From assembly GCF_000422805.1 (NCBI RefSeq), contig NZ_KE383925.1, forward strand, positions 255,107-319,106: a DNA stretch of 64,000 nt, read 5' to 3'. The DNA is from Nocardioides halotolerans DSM 19273 (lineage in GTDB: Bacteria > Actinomycetota > Actinomycetes > Propionibacteriales > Nocardioidaceae). Position 1 is the first letter of the stretch. Every line of letters starts with the position of its first letter. Shown here piece by piece: positions 43,375-52,167 of this stretch. Position numbers and translations under genes: made by a program. The notes below the pieces were generated by a model, which was not told the origin of the DNA, searched no databases, and was given only the letters and a program-made list of their open reading frames with translations.

Positions 43375-44138
43375 CGTTGAGCCCCCTCGACCTGGGCGAG
43401 CAGACCACGGGCGAGGTGCGCCTGAATCGACTGTGCTGCGGCCTGTAGACCCCGGACGTAGGGCCCGGTCTCGAAGTGACGAGGTGGGTGCGCGCCGCGG
43501 TGGTAGACCGCGGCGGCTGCCGGGTCGTCGGGGACGTCGGCGACCACCGGCATACCGAGCACCTTGGAGACCTCGGTGTCTCGATACGGCTGTCCTTCGC
43601 CGATCAGCAGCAGGCCTGGATGTCTCCACCCGGTCCCGGGCTGGCGAACGGTCTCGGCCCACGAACGTGCTGCGGAGATCGATGGCAGGTTTGCGCGAGT
43701 GACCAGCAGGGATGCGTCAGCCGTGTCCAGGAGTTGCTGCGGTGATCCCGTCAGCCCGAGCCTGCCGGCATCAACGATGACGTCCTGCCCGTTTGCCTCC
43801 AGTTCGCGCAAAGCCGAGCCGAGTGGCTCCCACACATCGCGGAGTGCCGCTGCCTGAGCGTGTGTCCGCGTTCCCGCGACGAGGGAGACGTTCGGGCTCA
43901 GGGGCCGGACGACGTCGCGTAGCGCATCCGCTGTACCAAGCGGCGAGAGCGCAAGCTCGATCAGTCCGGCGTAGTACGGCGTCGTGCCCTTCATGAATCC
44001 GGCGAGGATCCCGGAGCCGCCGGTCGGGTCGGCTTCCACGAGCAGCACTGGACGCGGCCAGCAGAACGCGAGGCCCACGGCCGTCGCGGTGACGCCGGGC
44101 GATCCGGATGCGGAGGTCAGGCAGACGACAGCCATCAT
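43371..44138 (-). CDS. CpaE/MinD-like protein with degenerate Walker A
   Basis: A 255-residue ParA/MinD-superfamily protein positioned like CpaE in Tad operons, where it helps localise the pilus. The Walker A region reads SASGSPGVTATAVGLA, without the conserved lysines of MinD and ParA, so ATP binding is questionable. The Walker A' DPTGGSG segment and the switch-like VIVDAGRLGLTGSP strand are visible. The stop overlaps the CpaF-like start by four bases. Confidence 0.82.
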   Translation of the reverse strand: MMAVVCLTSASGSPGVTATAVGLAFCWPRPVLLVEADPTGGSGILAGFMKGTTPYYAGLIELALSPLGTADALRDVVRPLSPNVSLVAGTRTHAQAAALRDVWEPLGSALRELEANGQDVIVDAGRLGLTGSPQQLLDTADASLLVTRANLPSISAARSWAETVRQPGTGWRHPGLLLIGEGQPYRDTEVSKVLGMPVVADVPDDPAAAAVYHRGAHPPRHFETGPYVRGLQAAAQSIQAHLARGLLAQVEGAQR

Positions 44139-44812
44139 TCGGCTCCGGAGTCCAGCACCAAGGCGACATTCCCAGTGGCGGCGCGTGCGGCGAGGACGCC
44201 CGCGTCGGCGTACGGCACCAGGACGTTGACGACCGTGTTGCCTGTCGTCTCGTCCACGTAGGTTGCGACGACTTCAGCGACCGTGAACTGCGGCGAGCTC
44301 GCCGGCGCCTCGCCGTTGTCACCAGGTGTGACGATGATGCGGACCTTGTCGCCGCCATATAGGGCCATGCCAGGGACCTGCGCGGGTGTCAGGGAGATCC
44401 CGACAATCGACTGGCCTCGCGGAGGTAGCGGCTCGTCGGCAGTCGACTCGCTTGTGAGCAGGCCGCCCGCCGCGATGTCGAGGGCTGCCCGCTGACCGAC
44501 GATCTCCTCGTACTCCGAAGCGGGCAGCGGGGACAGCGCCGGGTCGCCATTGATCCTGACCCGCTGGACGTCCTCGGCATCTATCACCTCGCCGCGGTGG
44601 ATCGTGTCGCGGGCAGCAAGTACCTCCTGGGTGTTCGTCGTCGAACTCCAGGCCCACGCGCCGATCAGGCAGCCGAGCGCGGTCACGATGACCGCGGCGA
44701 CTACCAGCGCGGGGCGTCTTCGGAGCTTGGGCGGGGGAGTGATGGTGGCGGCCGCCTCTGGGGTGGCGTTGCGCGGGCCTGTCCTTCGCGCCTCTCGGGC
44801 CGTTGTGGACAC
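44135..44812 (-). CDS. SAF-domain (CpaB/RcpC-like) pilus protein
   Basis: A 225-residue protein with one transmembrane helix (about 33-57) and a SAF-type domain starting TQEVLAARDTIHRGEVIDAEDVQRVRI, as in CpaB/RcpC. The GTG start at 44812 is chosen because it gives the normal short cytoplasmic tail and a GGGAGG ribosome-binding site is nine bases upstream. It lies 25 bases after the gene upstream and overlaps CpaE by four bases. Confidence 0.85.
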   Translation of the reverse strand: MSTTAREARRTGPRNATPEAAATITPPPKLRRRPALVVAAVIVTALGCLIGAWAWSSTTNTQEVLAARDTIHRGEVIDAEDVQRVRINGDPALSPLPASEYEEIVGQRAALDIAAGGLLTSESTADEPLPPRGQSIVGISLTPAQVPGMALYGGDKVRIIVTPGDNGEAPASSPQFTVAEVVATYVDETTGNTVVNVLVPYADAGVLAARAATGNVALVLDSGAE

Positions 44813-44837
44813 CTTGTCGTACCTCCCGCGCGGCCCG

Positions 44838-45797
44838 TCAGTTGACGAGCACCTGCGCCTCGCCGATCCGGATCTGTGTCGAGCGGTTGAGGCCGTCGAG
44901 CCGAATCGTCCCCGTCTGGCCGGCGCCCGACCACGTGATGACCCAGCTCGAGGTGGCGGTGACGGTGTAGGCGTCATCGGCCTCGTGCGCGCTCGACTCC
45001 CTATAGGTGTGGCCGCAGTCAGGAGAGTCCTTCCTCCCGTACGACGGCTTGTACGGCGTGCCGACCGCTTCGCAGACGACCTCGGTGCCGTCGCCCATGT
45101 CCCAGGTGATGTGAAGCAACTCCGCCGTGGCTGTGATCGTGATGCCGCCGGCGGAGGCGCTCTCGCTGATCGGACCGACGGTGTGGGCGTTCGGGTTCTC
45201 GGCCCACATCCAGACCGGCATACCGACCAGGCCGATGCTGTCCGGACCGGGCTCCGGAGCGATGCCGATGTTGATGGCTGAGAGACGCATCTGCTCGATC
45301 GCGAGCTGGGCGACGTCACGCGGCGTCGGTCCGATGCCCGAGTTCGGCGGCGGGTCGTAGGACCAGATAGTGATGAGCAGACCCGTCTGCGGCTGGTAGC
45401 AGTTGTATACGGCGCCGTCGCCGGGCTCGTGACCCTGCCAGCTCGGGTCGCCCGCTGGCGGCTGGGGCTCTACCAGACTGATGTAGCAGTGGTAGCTGTT
45501 CGACCAGTAGCCCGCGGGCGATGAGCACGGGACCGGCCCGGGCGGAGGATGCGTGATGCCTTGGCTGGTGCCATCCCAGTAGCAGGCTGCTCCGCTGCCG
45601 GTGTCCTGCGGCCCGTCGTCACCTGGCTCACCAGGCGTGCCCGGAGTGCCCGGCACCTCGATCCAGATCAGGCACTGGCCCGTCGCTGGGTCGGTCTGCG
45701 AGCACACGGTGTCCGCGTATGACTCGGCCTGGACGAGGACCGAGAGGCCGGCGGCTGCCAGCGCTGTCAGGGCGAGGCGAGTCAGGATGCTGGGCAT
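44838..45797 (-). CDS. Secreted Pro/Gly-rich protein of the Tad operon
   Basis: A 319-residue exported protein. A signal peptide (about 1-26, LALTALAAAGLSVLVQAESYA) is followed by a Cys- and Pro/Gly-rich region with a collagen-like EVPGTPGTPGEPG stretch, then a beta-rich domain containing WDMGDGTEVVCEA, which resembles a PKD/IG fold. Several Cys pairs suggest disulfides. The ATG at 45797 overlaps the lipoprotein stop region by 16 bases. A surface structural role in the pilus is inferred. Confidence 0.72.
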   Translation of the reverse strand: MPSILTRLALTALAAAGLSVLVQAESYADTVCSQTDPATGQCLIWIEVPGTPGTPGEPGDDGPQDTGSGAACYWDGTSQGITHPPPGPVPCSSPAGYWSNSYHCYISLVEPQPPAGDPSWQGHEPGDGAVYNCYQPQTGLLITIWSYDPPPNSGIGPTPRDVAQLAIEQMRLSAINIGIAPEPGPDSIGLVGMPVWMWAENPNAHTVGPISESASAGGITITATAELLHITWDMGDGTEVVCEAVGTPYKPSYGRKDSPDCGHTYRESSAHEADDAYTVTATSSWVITWSGAGQTGTIRLDGLNRSTQIRIGEAQVLVN

Positions 45798-46399
45798 GGC
45801 GTCTGCTCGAGGTCTTGTCCCGTCGCCACACGCCAGCCGCCGGTCGGATCGGCGGCGTACGCGTAGTTCGCGACGGTGTAACGCGTCCACCCGGTGTCCG
45901 GGCGGTCGGGAGAGATGATCGACTTGCCGCTCTCGTCGAGCACGTCGACCTTGCTGACGTCCCAGCAGACGTCGATGACGACCGCGGGCACCTTGCCGGC
46001 GTTCGGGTCCGAGTTGTCCAGGTTGACCGACTGCACCGTCAGTTCGCCGATCGACGTCGCGCCGGTTTGGCGCTGACCTTCGTTACGTTGACGGCGGATC
46101 AGAGTCTGAACCGCATTGAGCTGTGCGCTCGTCGCGACGGACTTCAATTGCTCGAGATCGGAGGACGGATCGCTGCGGAGCTCGTCGACCACCGTGTAGT
46201 AGTTCCGAATGGCCGCGGTGGCGTCGATGGTCGCGAGATCGGATGTCGACGTCGCCGAGGCGCTCGTCGTTGCTGCGGTCGGCGCAGATGACGCGGACGG
46301 CGATGGCGGAGGACCCGCCTCGCTGTCGCCACACGCGGAGACCGCGGCCAACATCAGTGTGCCGGTCGCACAGGAGATCAACCCGAGTCGAATCTTCAT
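45782..46399 (-). CDS. Lipoprotein, first gene of the Tad operon
   Basis: A 205-residue lipoprotein: MKIRLGLISCATGTLMLAAVSAC is a clear signal with the lipobox LAAVSAC. A Ser/Thr/Ala-rich linker follows, then a conserved domain beginning IDATAAIRNYYTVVDELRSDP, with IDVCWDVSKVDVLDESGKSI and a C-terminal GWRVATGQDLEQTPCP. The ATG at 46399 is chosen for the signal; longer in-frame starts read into the leader. It is divergent from the relaxase gene. Confidence 0.82.
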   Translation of the reverse strand: MKIRLGLISCATGTLMLAAVSACGDSEAGPPPSPSASSAPTAATTSASATSTSDLATIDATAAIRNYYTVVDELRSDPSSDLEQLKSVATSAQLNAVQTLIRRQRNEGQRQTGATSIGELTVQSVNLDNSDPNAGKVPAVVIDVCWDVSKVDVLDESGKSIISPDRPDTGWTRYTVANYAYAADPTGGWRVATGQDLEQTPCPAS

Positions 46400-46764
46400 G
46401 GCGCTTTGTCCCGCTGCCTCTCGCTGTTCGGCTCGAGGCACAGATGACACCCGCGGCGGTGCGGGCATCGTCTGAGCCTCATCGTAGGGTCCGATCCTGG
46501 ATTTGGCACCCGGTCGCTTCTCGCCTTTCCGGGCCACCGCTCAGGTGCTCTCCGCCTTCCAACTTTCTCGACCTACCCATCCCCTTCTTGCTCTCCGTCT
46601 CGTCGCCCTCACTGTCACCCCTTCGATCCCGCCACCTGTTCCCTTGCTGCCTTTCCAGGCCTGCCCGTCTCCTGCACCTCATCCCCTATCGGCTTCACAC
46701 GGTGTGCAGATCGAGGGGGTGTGGATGGCAGGCCGCACCTGAACCCTGTGGAAGGCAAGCGGCC
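46400..46764. other. Divergent regulatory region upstream of the relaxase (candidate oriT)
   Basis: 365 bases between the lipoprotein and the relaxase. The forward strand is pyrimidine-rich over about 46530-46690 (long C/T runs), followed by a short inverted repeat CACAC-G-GTGTG at 46696-46706. I see no coding frame with a ribosome-binding site here. oriT sequences of MobF relaxases usually lie beside the relaxase gene, so this is the best candidate, but no nic sequence is recognised. Confidence 0.35.
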
Positions 46765-49700
46765 ATGACGGTCTCGATGCGCCGGATGTCCGCGGGCAGC
46801 GGCTATCAGTACCTGCTGCGCAGCGTCGCCGCCGGCGACGGCAACCGAGCGCTGTCGACACCGCTCACGCGCTACTACTCCGACGTTGGGGCCCCGCCCG
46901 GCCGCTGGATGGGCTCGGGGGTAAGAGCCTTCGGGGGCGGTGAGCTCAGGCCCGGCATGCAGGTGACGGAGGACCAGCTCGCGCTGCTGGTTGGTATGGG
47001 TCGCGATCCGATCACAGGGGAACAGCTCGGCCGGGCCTACCCGTCGTACAAGCGCATCGCTGATCGCATCCACGAGCGCGTCGCCGCACTCGACCCTGAG
47101 ATGACTCCGGAGGACTGTGCCGCCGAGTCGGAGAGGATCGAATCCGAGGAGAGCGCGCTAGGCGTGCGCCATGCGGTGGCCGGTTTCGACCTCACCTTCA
47201 GCGTGCCCAAGTCCGTGTCCGTGCTGTGGGGTGTCGCCGATGCGTCGACGCAGGAGCGAATCGTGGAGGCACACCATGCGGCTGTCGCTGACGTCATCGA
47301 CTACTTCGAGCGTGAAGTCGCAGCCACACGCGCCGGCATCTCCGACAGCGACGGCGCAGTCGCCCAGGTCAGCATCGTTGGTGTCGCCGCCGTTGCCTAC
47401 GACCACTTCGACTCGCGGGCCGGAGACCCGCAGCTCCACACCCACGTCGTCGTGTCCAACAAGGTCCTCACCCAGATGGACGGACGTTGGCGCAGTCTCG
47501 ACGGTCGTCCGGTCTTCGCGTCGAGGACCGGTCTGTCTGCCCACTACGACGCTCTCCTCGCCGACCGACTCTCGCGCGATGTCGGAGTCGACTGGGAGCT
47601 TCGTCAGCGAGGCGCCGACCGCAACCCGCAGTGGGAGATCGTCGGCGTCAGCGATGAGCTCATCGCAGAGTTCTCGAGCCGAACCCGCGAGATCGAGCTC
47701 AAGAAGGATGAACTCATCGGGGAGTACGTCGCGAGGCACGGTCGGATGCCGTCGGGCAGAGTCATCGTCGAGCTCCGTGCCCAGGCGACCCTGGCCACTC
47801 GGCCACCCAAGGAGCTGAGGTCGCTCGTCGACCTCACCGCTGAGTGGCGCCGCCGGGCATCCGACCAGGTCGGCGTCGACGCGACCGCGTGGGCGGCAAC
47901 GCTCCTGGGTGCGGGTGGCGCTCCGCTCATCGCCGCCGACGTTCTTCTGGCCGCTATCGAGGCAATCGCCTCCGACGTCGTGACCGCTGTCGAGGTGAAG
48001 AGGGCAGCCTGGAACCACTGGAACCTGCTGGCCGAGGCCTCGAAGCAGACGATGGACCTCCTGTTTGCATCCACCTCGGACCGCGAGGCAGTCGTGTCCA
48101 TGGTGGTCGATGCTGCTCAGCGTCAATCGGTGTCGCTGACTCCGCCGGAGTTGGCGACCAGTCCGGTTCGCTTCCAGCGTGAGGATGGCACGAGCCTCTT
48201 CCGACCGCGGCACTCGGCCAAGTACTCATCGACAGCGATCATCGAGGCGGAAGCACGGCTCCTCGAGCGGTCGGAAGCCACGAACGCACCGACCGTGCGG
48301 CTTAGCGTGCTGGGGCGGGTGGCGACGCACTCGAAGGCTCGACTCAGCTGTCAGCAGCGCTCCGCCCTTGAGAGCATCACGACGTCAGGCCGACAGGTGG
48401 ATCTGCTCGTCGGTCCCGCGGGTGCGGGCAAGACGACAACGATGCGAGCCCTTCGTTCGTCGTGGATCGCCGAGCACGGGCAGGGCAGTGTCATTGGTCT
48501 GGCGCCCTCTGCGGCCGCTGCGCAGGCGCTGGCTGATGACCTGGGGGTCGCCTGTGACAACACGGCGAAGTGGCTTCATGAGTTCGACCACGAGCGGACG
48601 GCCCTGTGCGCCGGGCAACTGGTAATCATCGACGAGGCCACGCTCGCGGGAACGACGACGCTCGACCGGATCAGTGGCATCGCGGAGGCAGCAGGCGCCA
48701 AAGTCCTCCTCGTCGGTGACCCGTACCAGCTCCAGTCCGTCGAGGCTGGAGGCGTCTTCGCGCTCCTGGTCGACCGACGCGCCGGTGCCCCCGAGCTGAC
48801 CGACATTCATCGCTTCGTGAACGAGTGGGAGAAGCACGCCTCTCTCGCTCTTCGCCGGGGTGAGGTCGAGATCATCTCGACGTACATCCGGCAGAAGCGG
48901 GTCCGCGAGGGACTGACCGATGAGATGCTCGACCGGGCCTACGAGGCATGGCGTGCGGACTGCAACGCCGGCAAGGCGAGCATCCTCGTGACCGAGTCGT
49001 CCCACGCCGTGCGGGTTTTGAACGAGCGCGCCCGAGCCGAGCGGCTGCTGCTCGACGGCGCTGTCGATGGTCGGGAGGTCCCCCTGGCCGCGGGCACCAG
49101 GGCCTCGGTCGGAGATGTCGTCATCACCCGGCGCAACGAGCGAGGTCTGCGGACCTCCCGTGGCGGCTGGGTCAAGAACGGCGACCGCTGGCGGGTGGTC
49201 GACATCCGCCGCGACGGCTCGGTGCTCGTCGACCGGCTCGATCCACGGCGATACGGCAAGTCGGTGCTGCCAGCTGAGTACGTCGGCGAGTACGTCGACC
49301 TCGGTTACGCCGTCACGGCACATCGGGCCCAGGGCATCACCGTCGACACTTCCCACGTCGTCGTCACACCGTCGACGACCCGGGAGAACCTCTATGTCTC
49401 AATGAGCCGTGGTCGGGAGTCGAACATCGCCTACGTGGCTCTCGACCAGCCTGACGACAGCCACTCGACTCCCGAGCCTGATGACGTCACGGCTCGCACT
49501 GTGCTCTTCGGGGTGCTTCAACACAGCGGCGCGAGCATGTCCGCGCATCAGACGATGGAGGCCGAGTACGCGATCCATGGCGGCATCGACCGGCTCGCCG
49601 CCGAGCTCGAGACAATCGCGGCAGACGCCCAGCACGACAGATTCGTTCGGCTTCTGTGCCGATCCGGCCTCACGCCTGAACAGCATGAGGCGGTCGTTCA

Positions 49701-50283
49701 GTCGAGCGCCTTCGGGCCTCTCACCGCGGCCCTCCGCCGGGCTGAGGCGTACCACCACGACCTCGAGAAGCTGGTCCGGCTCGTCGTTGGACGGCACGCA
49801 CTGGACGACGCGGACGACGTCGCGGCGGTGCTTCAGTACCGGGTCGAGAAGGCGGCGGCGTCCCTGCCTCGCGGCTGTCGGCTTCGCCCGCGTCTGATCG
49901 CCGGTCTCATTCCGGAACCGATGGGAGAGATGCCTGCCGAGGACCGCCGGGCGATCGAGGAGCGCAAGCACCTCATCGAAGGTCGGGCAGCCGCGCTGGC
50001 TGCGGATGCCGTCGACGAGGGTGCCCCGTGGATACGCCGGCTCGGCGAGCCGCCCGCATCCGACCTCCTCGCTTGGCGGGCCGCCGTAGCCACCGTCGCG
50101 GCCTACCGTGATCGGTACCGGGTCACGTCGGACTTGCCCGCCGGTGGGCGAGCATCGACAGATGCCCAACGGGTGGATCGACGGCATGCCTTCCTAGCGG
50201 TGCGACGTGCTGAGGGCGTTGGCGCGGAGGCGTCGGTTGGGCACGGCTTGGCCGCGGATGCTCGTGCCGTTTCTGCGCCTTAG
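46765..50283 (+). CDS. MobF-type relaxase/helicase (TraA-like)
   Basis: A 1172-residue protein with an N-terminal TrwC/MobF relaxase and a C-terminal RecD-like helicase. The catalytic tyrosine region is SGYQYLLR (Y14 or Y16), and the metal-binding histidines lie in the HFDSR segment and QLHTH (H225, H227). The helicase has Walker A GPAGAGKTT (K556), a DEATLAG motif II and the late YAVTAHRAQGITVD motif V. It nicks oriT and unwinds the strand transferred. A GGAAGG ribosome-binding site lies before the ATG at 46765; longer in-frame starts extend into the leader and are not used. Confidence 0.94.
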   Translation: MTVSMRRMSAGSGYQYLLRSVAAGDGNRALSTPLTRYYSDVGAPPGRWMGSGVRAFGGGELRPGMQVTEDQLALLVGMGRDPITGEQLGRAYPSYKRIADRIHERVAALDPEMTPEDCAAESERIESEESALGVRHAVAGFDLTFSVPKSVSVLWGVADASTQERIVEAHHAAVADVIDYFEREVAATRAGISDSDGAVAQVSIVGVAAVAYDHFDSRAGDPQLHTHVVVSNKVLTQMDGRWRSLDGRPVFASRTGLSAHYDALLADRLSRDVGVDWELRQRGADRNPQWEIVGVSDELIAEFSSRTREIELKKDELIGEYVARHGRMPSGRVIVELRAQATLATRPPKELRSLVDLTAEWRRRASDQVGVDATAWAATLLGAGGAPLIAADVLLAAIEAIASDVVTAVEVKRAAWNHWNLLAEASKQTMDLLFASTSDREAVVSMVVDAAQRQSVSLTPPELATSPVRFQREDGTSLFRPRHSAKYSSTAIIEAEARLLERSEATNAPTVRLSVLGRVATHSKARLSCQQRSALESITTSGRQVDLLVGPAGAGKTTTMRALRSSWIAEHGQGSVIGLAPSAAAAQALADDLGVACDNTAKWLHEFDHERTALCAGQLVIIDEATLAGTTTLDRISGIAEAAGAKVLLVGDPYQLQSVEAGGVFALLVDRRAGAPELTDIHRFVNEWEKHASLALRRGEVEIISTYIRQKRVREGLTDEMLDRAYEAWRADCNAGKASILVTESSHAVRVLNERARAERLLLDGAVDGREVPLAAGTRASVGDVVITRRNERGLRTSRGGWVKNGDRWRVVDIRRDGSVLVDRLDPRRYGKSVLPAEYVGEYVDLGYAVTAHRAQGITVDTSHVVVTPSTTRENLYVSMSRGRESNIAYVALDQPDDSHSTPEPDDVTARTVLFGVLQHSGASMSAHQTMEAEYAIHGGIDRLAAELETIAADAQHDRFVRLLCRSGLTPEQHEAVVQSSAFGPLTAALRRAEAYHHDLEKLVRLVVGRHALDDADDVAAVLQYRVEKAAASLPRGCRLRPRLIAGLIPEPMGEMPAEDRRAIEERKHLIEGRAAALAADAVDEGAPWIRRLGEPPASDLLAWRAAVATVAAYRDRYRVTSDLPAGGRASTDAQRVDRRHAFLAVRRAEGVGAEASVGHGLAADARAVSAP

Positions 50284-50388
50284 GACAGTCATTGTCGCCG
50301 CCATCCACAACGAGTGCGGCTCGGCTGCGGGAGGCGCAATGTTCGCCATATTCAGGATTCGTCGTTGCCCAGTCCCGGAGGGTGCAAG

Positions 50389-50721
50389 GTGTTGATTCAA
50401 CTCGTCGCGGCGCCCGTCGTCATTTCGGTTGCGGTTCTTTACAGGCTGCTCCAGGCGTACGCGCCTTCCAACTTTCTGCTCCGCCGCGTCCGCACCTCGC
50501 GACCCACAGTCGGCATGGCAGTTGCCCTCGTCGCGCTCGCATTCGCGTGCGCCGTATCCGTGCAGACGATCCGGCTCGCGATGGCGGCCGGGGCCCCGGA
50601 ATGGCTGAACCTCTTCGTCCTGGTACTCGCATGGGATGCGATCAAATTCGCAGTCACGGCATGCCTGACCTCGATGCGTCGAATTGCATCGGTTGTTTCG
50701 AGGACTCCGCGCCTCGCCTAG
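50389..50721 (+). CDS. Small membrane protein
   Basis: A 110-residue protein starting at GTG, with a GGAGG ribosome-binding site. Three hydrophobic stretches are visible (about 5-21, 44-62 and 71-93). No family is recognised; small membrane proteins next to relaxases are often transfer accessories or entry-exclusion factors, but the sequence does not show this. Confidence 0.55.
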   Translation: MLIQLVAAPVVISVAVLYRLLQAYAPSNFLLRRVRTSRPTVGMAVALVALAFACAVSVQTIRLAMAAGAPEWLNLFVLVLAWDAIKFAVTACLTSMRRIASVVSRTPRLA

Positions 50722-50875
50722 TCGGCCGATCTGCGCGCGGCCTTCGAGTCCAGCGCCCGCGACCACGTACAGCGTCGATTCTGTCCGTGAGCCGTGTTAT
50801 GGCCCGCCGACGAATGGGCGACTGACGATGGAAGACGTTGGTCGACGCAATGGCGTTTCGCTCAAGCCGGCCGGG

Positions 50876-50891
50876 CATACATGCATGTATG
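50876..50891. promoter_or_regulatory. Perfect 16-bp palindrome, probable TetR operator
   Basis: CATACATG-CATGTATG is a perfect inverted repeat 17-33 bases upstream of the TetR start at 50909, followed by related TGTATGTACA sequence. The position over the expected promoter suggests autoregulation by the adjacent TetR protein. Confidence 0.55.
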
Positions 50892-50908
50892 TATGTACAG
50901 TGTTCGAC

Positions 50909-51523
50909 ATGACCGCTGGCGTGCAGGACCGACAAGTTCGGGCAGTAGCAACCCGCCGGCTGTTGTTAGACACCACGGTTGCTTGCTTGGCGGAGCTGGG
51001 GTACGCGGGGACCACTGGCCCTGCCGTAGCCGAGCGAGCTGGCTTGTCGCGAGGCGCCCAGCTCCACCACTTCGGCACGCGAGACCAGATGGTCGTGGCG
51101 GCGGTCGAGCATCTGGCACAGCAACGTCTCACGCACGTTCAAGACAGCCTCGCGATACGGATCGGAGACAGTCTGGACCCCTCGGCTCAACCGAGCAGGC
51201 CGGCAGCACTTGCGGCCCTGGAGCTCCTCGCTGAGGCGTTGTCCGGGCCGCTGTACGGAGCCACGTTGGAGCTGTGGGCCGCGGCACGCACCGACGAGGA
51301 CCTTCGACGGCAGCTGGTTCCGGCCGAGGAGCGGGTGCACGCCGAGCTTCGGGAGGTATGTCGCGTCTGGATCACCACGGATCCGGTTCTGATCCAGCTG
51401 ACGCTAGATCTCCTGTTAGGTCGAGGAGTGAGCGGGATGCTCGTCCCGCATCCTCCCAAGTGGCAACGTGATGTCCTTGAACGCTGGATTGACACTGTCG
51501 TGGGCGGCCGGGTCGCGGGATGA
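50909..51523 (+). CDS. TetR-family transcriptional regulator
   Basis: A 204-residue TetR regulator. The N-terminal HTH is within LDTTVACLAELGYAGTTGPAVAERAGLSRGAQLHHFGTRDQMV, with the usual GLSRGAQLHHF recognition helix, followed by a ligand-binding helical domain. The ATG at 50909 is chosen because it starts shortly after the palindrome at 50876-50891. The stop overlaps the thioesterase start by four bases, so it is the first gene of a small operon. Confidence 0.9.
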   Translation: MTAGVQDRQVRAVATRRLLLDTTVACLAELGYAGTTGPAVAERAGLSRGAQLHHFGTRDQMVVAAVEHLAQQRLTHVQDSLAIRIGDSLDPSAQPSRPAALAALELLAEALSGPLYGATLELWAAARTDEDLRRQLVPAEERVHAELREVCRVWITTDPVLIQLTLDLLLGRGVSGMLVPHPPKWQRDVLERWIDTVVGGRVAG

Positions 51524-52095
51524 GTCGATTTGATGACCTGATCGCGACGTTTGCAGAGAAGTTCCGTCCTCCTGACGACGGAGCTCGCCTCGCTTCACAC
51601 CACGCCAACTGTCTGGGCTGCGGCGAGGACAATCCGCATGGCCACCATCTCGAGGTGCGACGTGCGGGGGACGGCGTGGTCGCTGCGCACGCCTTCGACC
51701 ACCGGCACGAAGGCGCGCCGGGGATCGCTCATGGTGGCGCGTTGGCGACGGTCATCGACGACCTCTATGGATTCCTCCAGTACCTAGTGGGCGGCCCGGC
51801 GGTGACTCGACGCCTCGAGATCGAGTACCTGCAGCCTGTCCTCTTGGACGTCACCTATCGGTTGGAAGCCCACCTCACCGGCCGCGATGGGCGTCGACTT
51901 CAGGTCGAAGCCACCATCACCGACCCGGAGGGGCAGAGGGTGCTCACCTCGACGGCCATGTTCGTGCTCGTCGACGTCACCCACTTCGCGGCTGCGTACG
52001 CACGAACCCTGGAGAGCGCCATGAGCAGCGCCATCACCAAGACCACCGACGAGACCGGCGGTCCGACAGACGTTCCGAGAGAGCCGCGGCCGTGA
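51520..52095 (+). CDS. PaaI-type hotdog thioesterase
   Basis: A 191-residue hotdog-fold protein. The APGIAHGGALATVIDD segment (HGG) is the typical acyl-CoA thioesterase motif, and a Cys-rich ANCLGCGEDNPHG segment precedes it. The C-terminal 35 residues extend beyond the fold. It is coupled to the TetR gene, so the regulator probably responds to an acyl-type ligand. Confidence 0.88.
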   Translation: MSRFDDLIATFAEKFRPPDDGARLASHHANCLGCGEDNPHGHHLEVRRAGDGVVAAHAFDHRHEGAPGIAHGGALATVIDDLYGFLQYLVGGPAVTRRLEIEYLQPVLLDVTYRLEAHLTGRDGRRLQVEATITDPEGQRVLTSTAMFVLVDVTHFAAAYARTLESAMSSAITKTTDETGGPTDVPREPRP

Positions 52096-52167
52096 TCCCT
52101 CAGCGAGCAGAGGTTGACTGCCACCGATCACCGCCCACTCGCAGGCTCGGACGCGGAAGACCGCGAC

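Noticed and set aside
46123..46764. In-frame extension of the relaxase gene
   Set aside because: It runs through the non-coding leader and antisense to the lipoprotein gene; the relaxase domain begins at the ATG at 46765.
46553..50477. The 16-mer CGCCTTCCAACTTTCT occurs at 46553-46568 and 50462-50477, flanking the relaxase
   Set aside because: One repeat of this length is expected by chance in a window of this size, and no further structure surrounds it.
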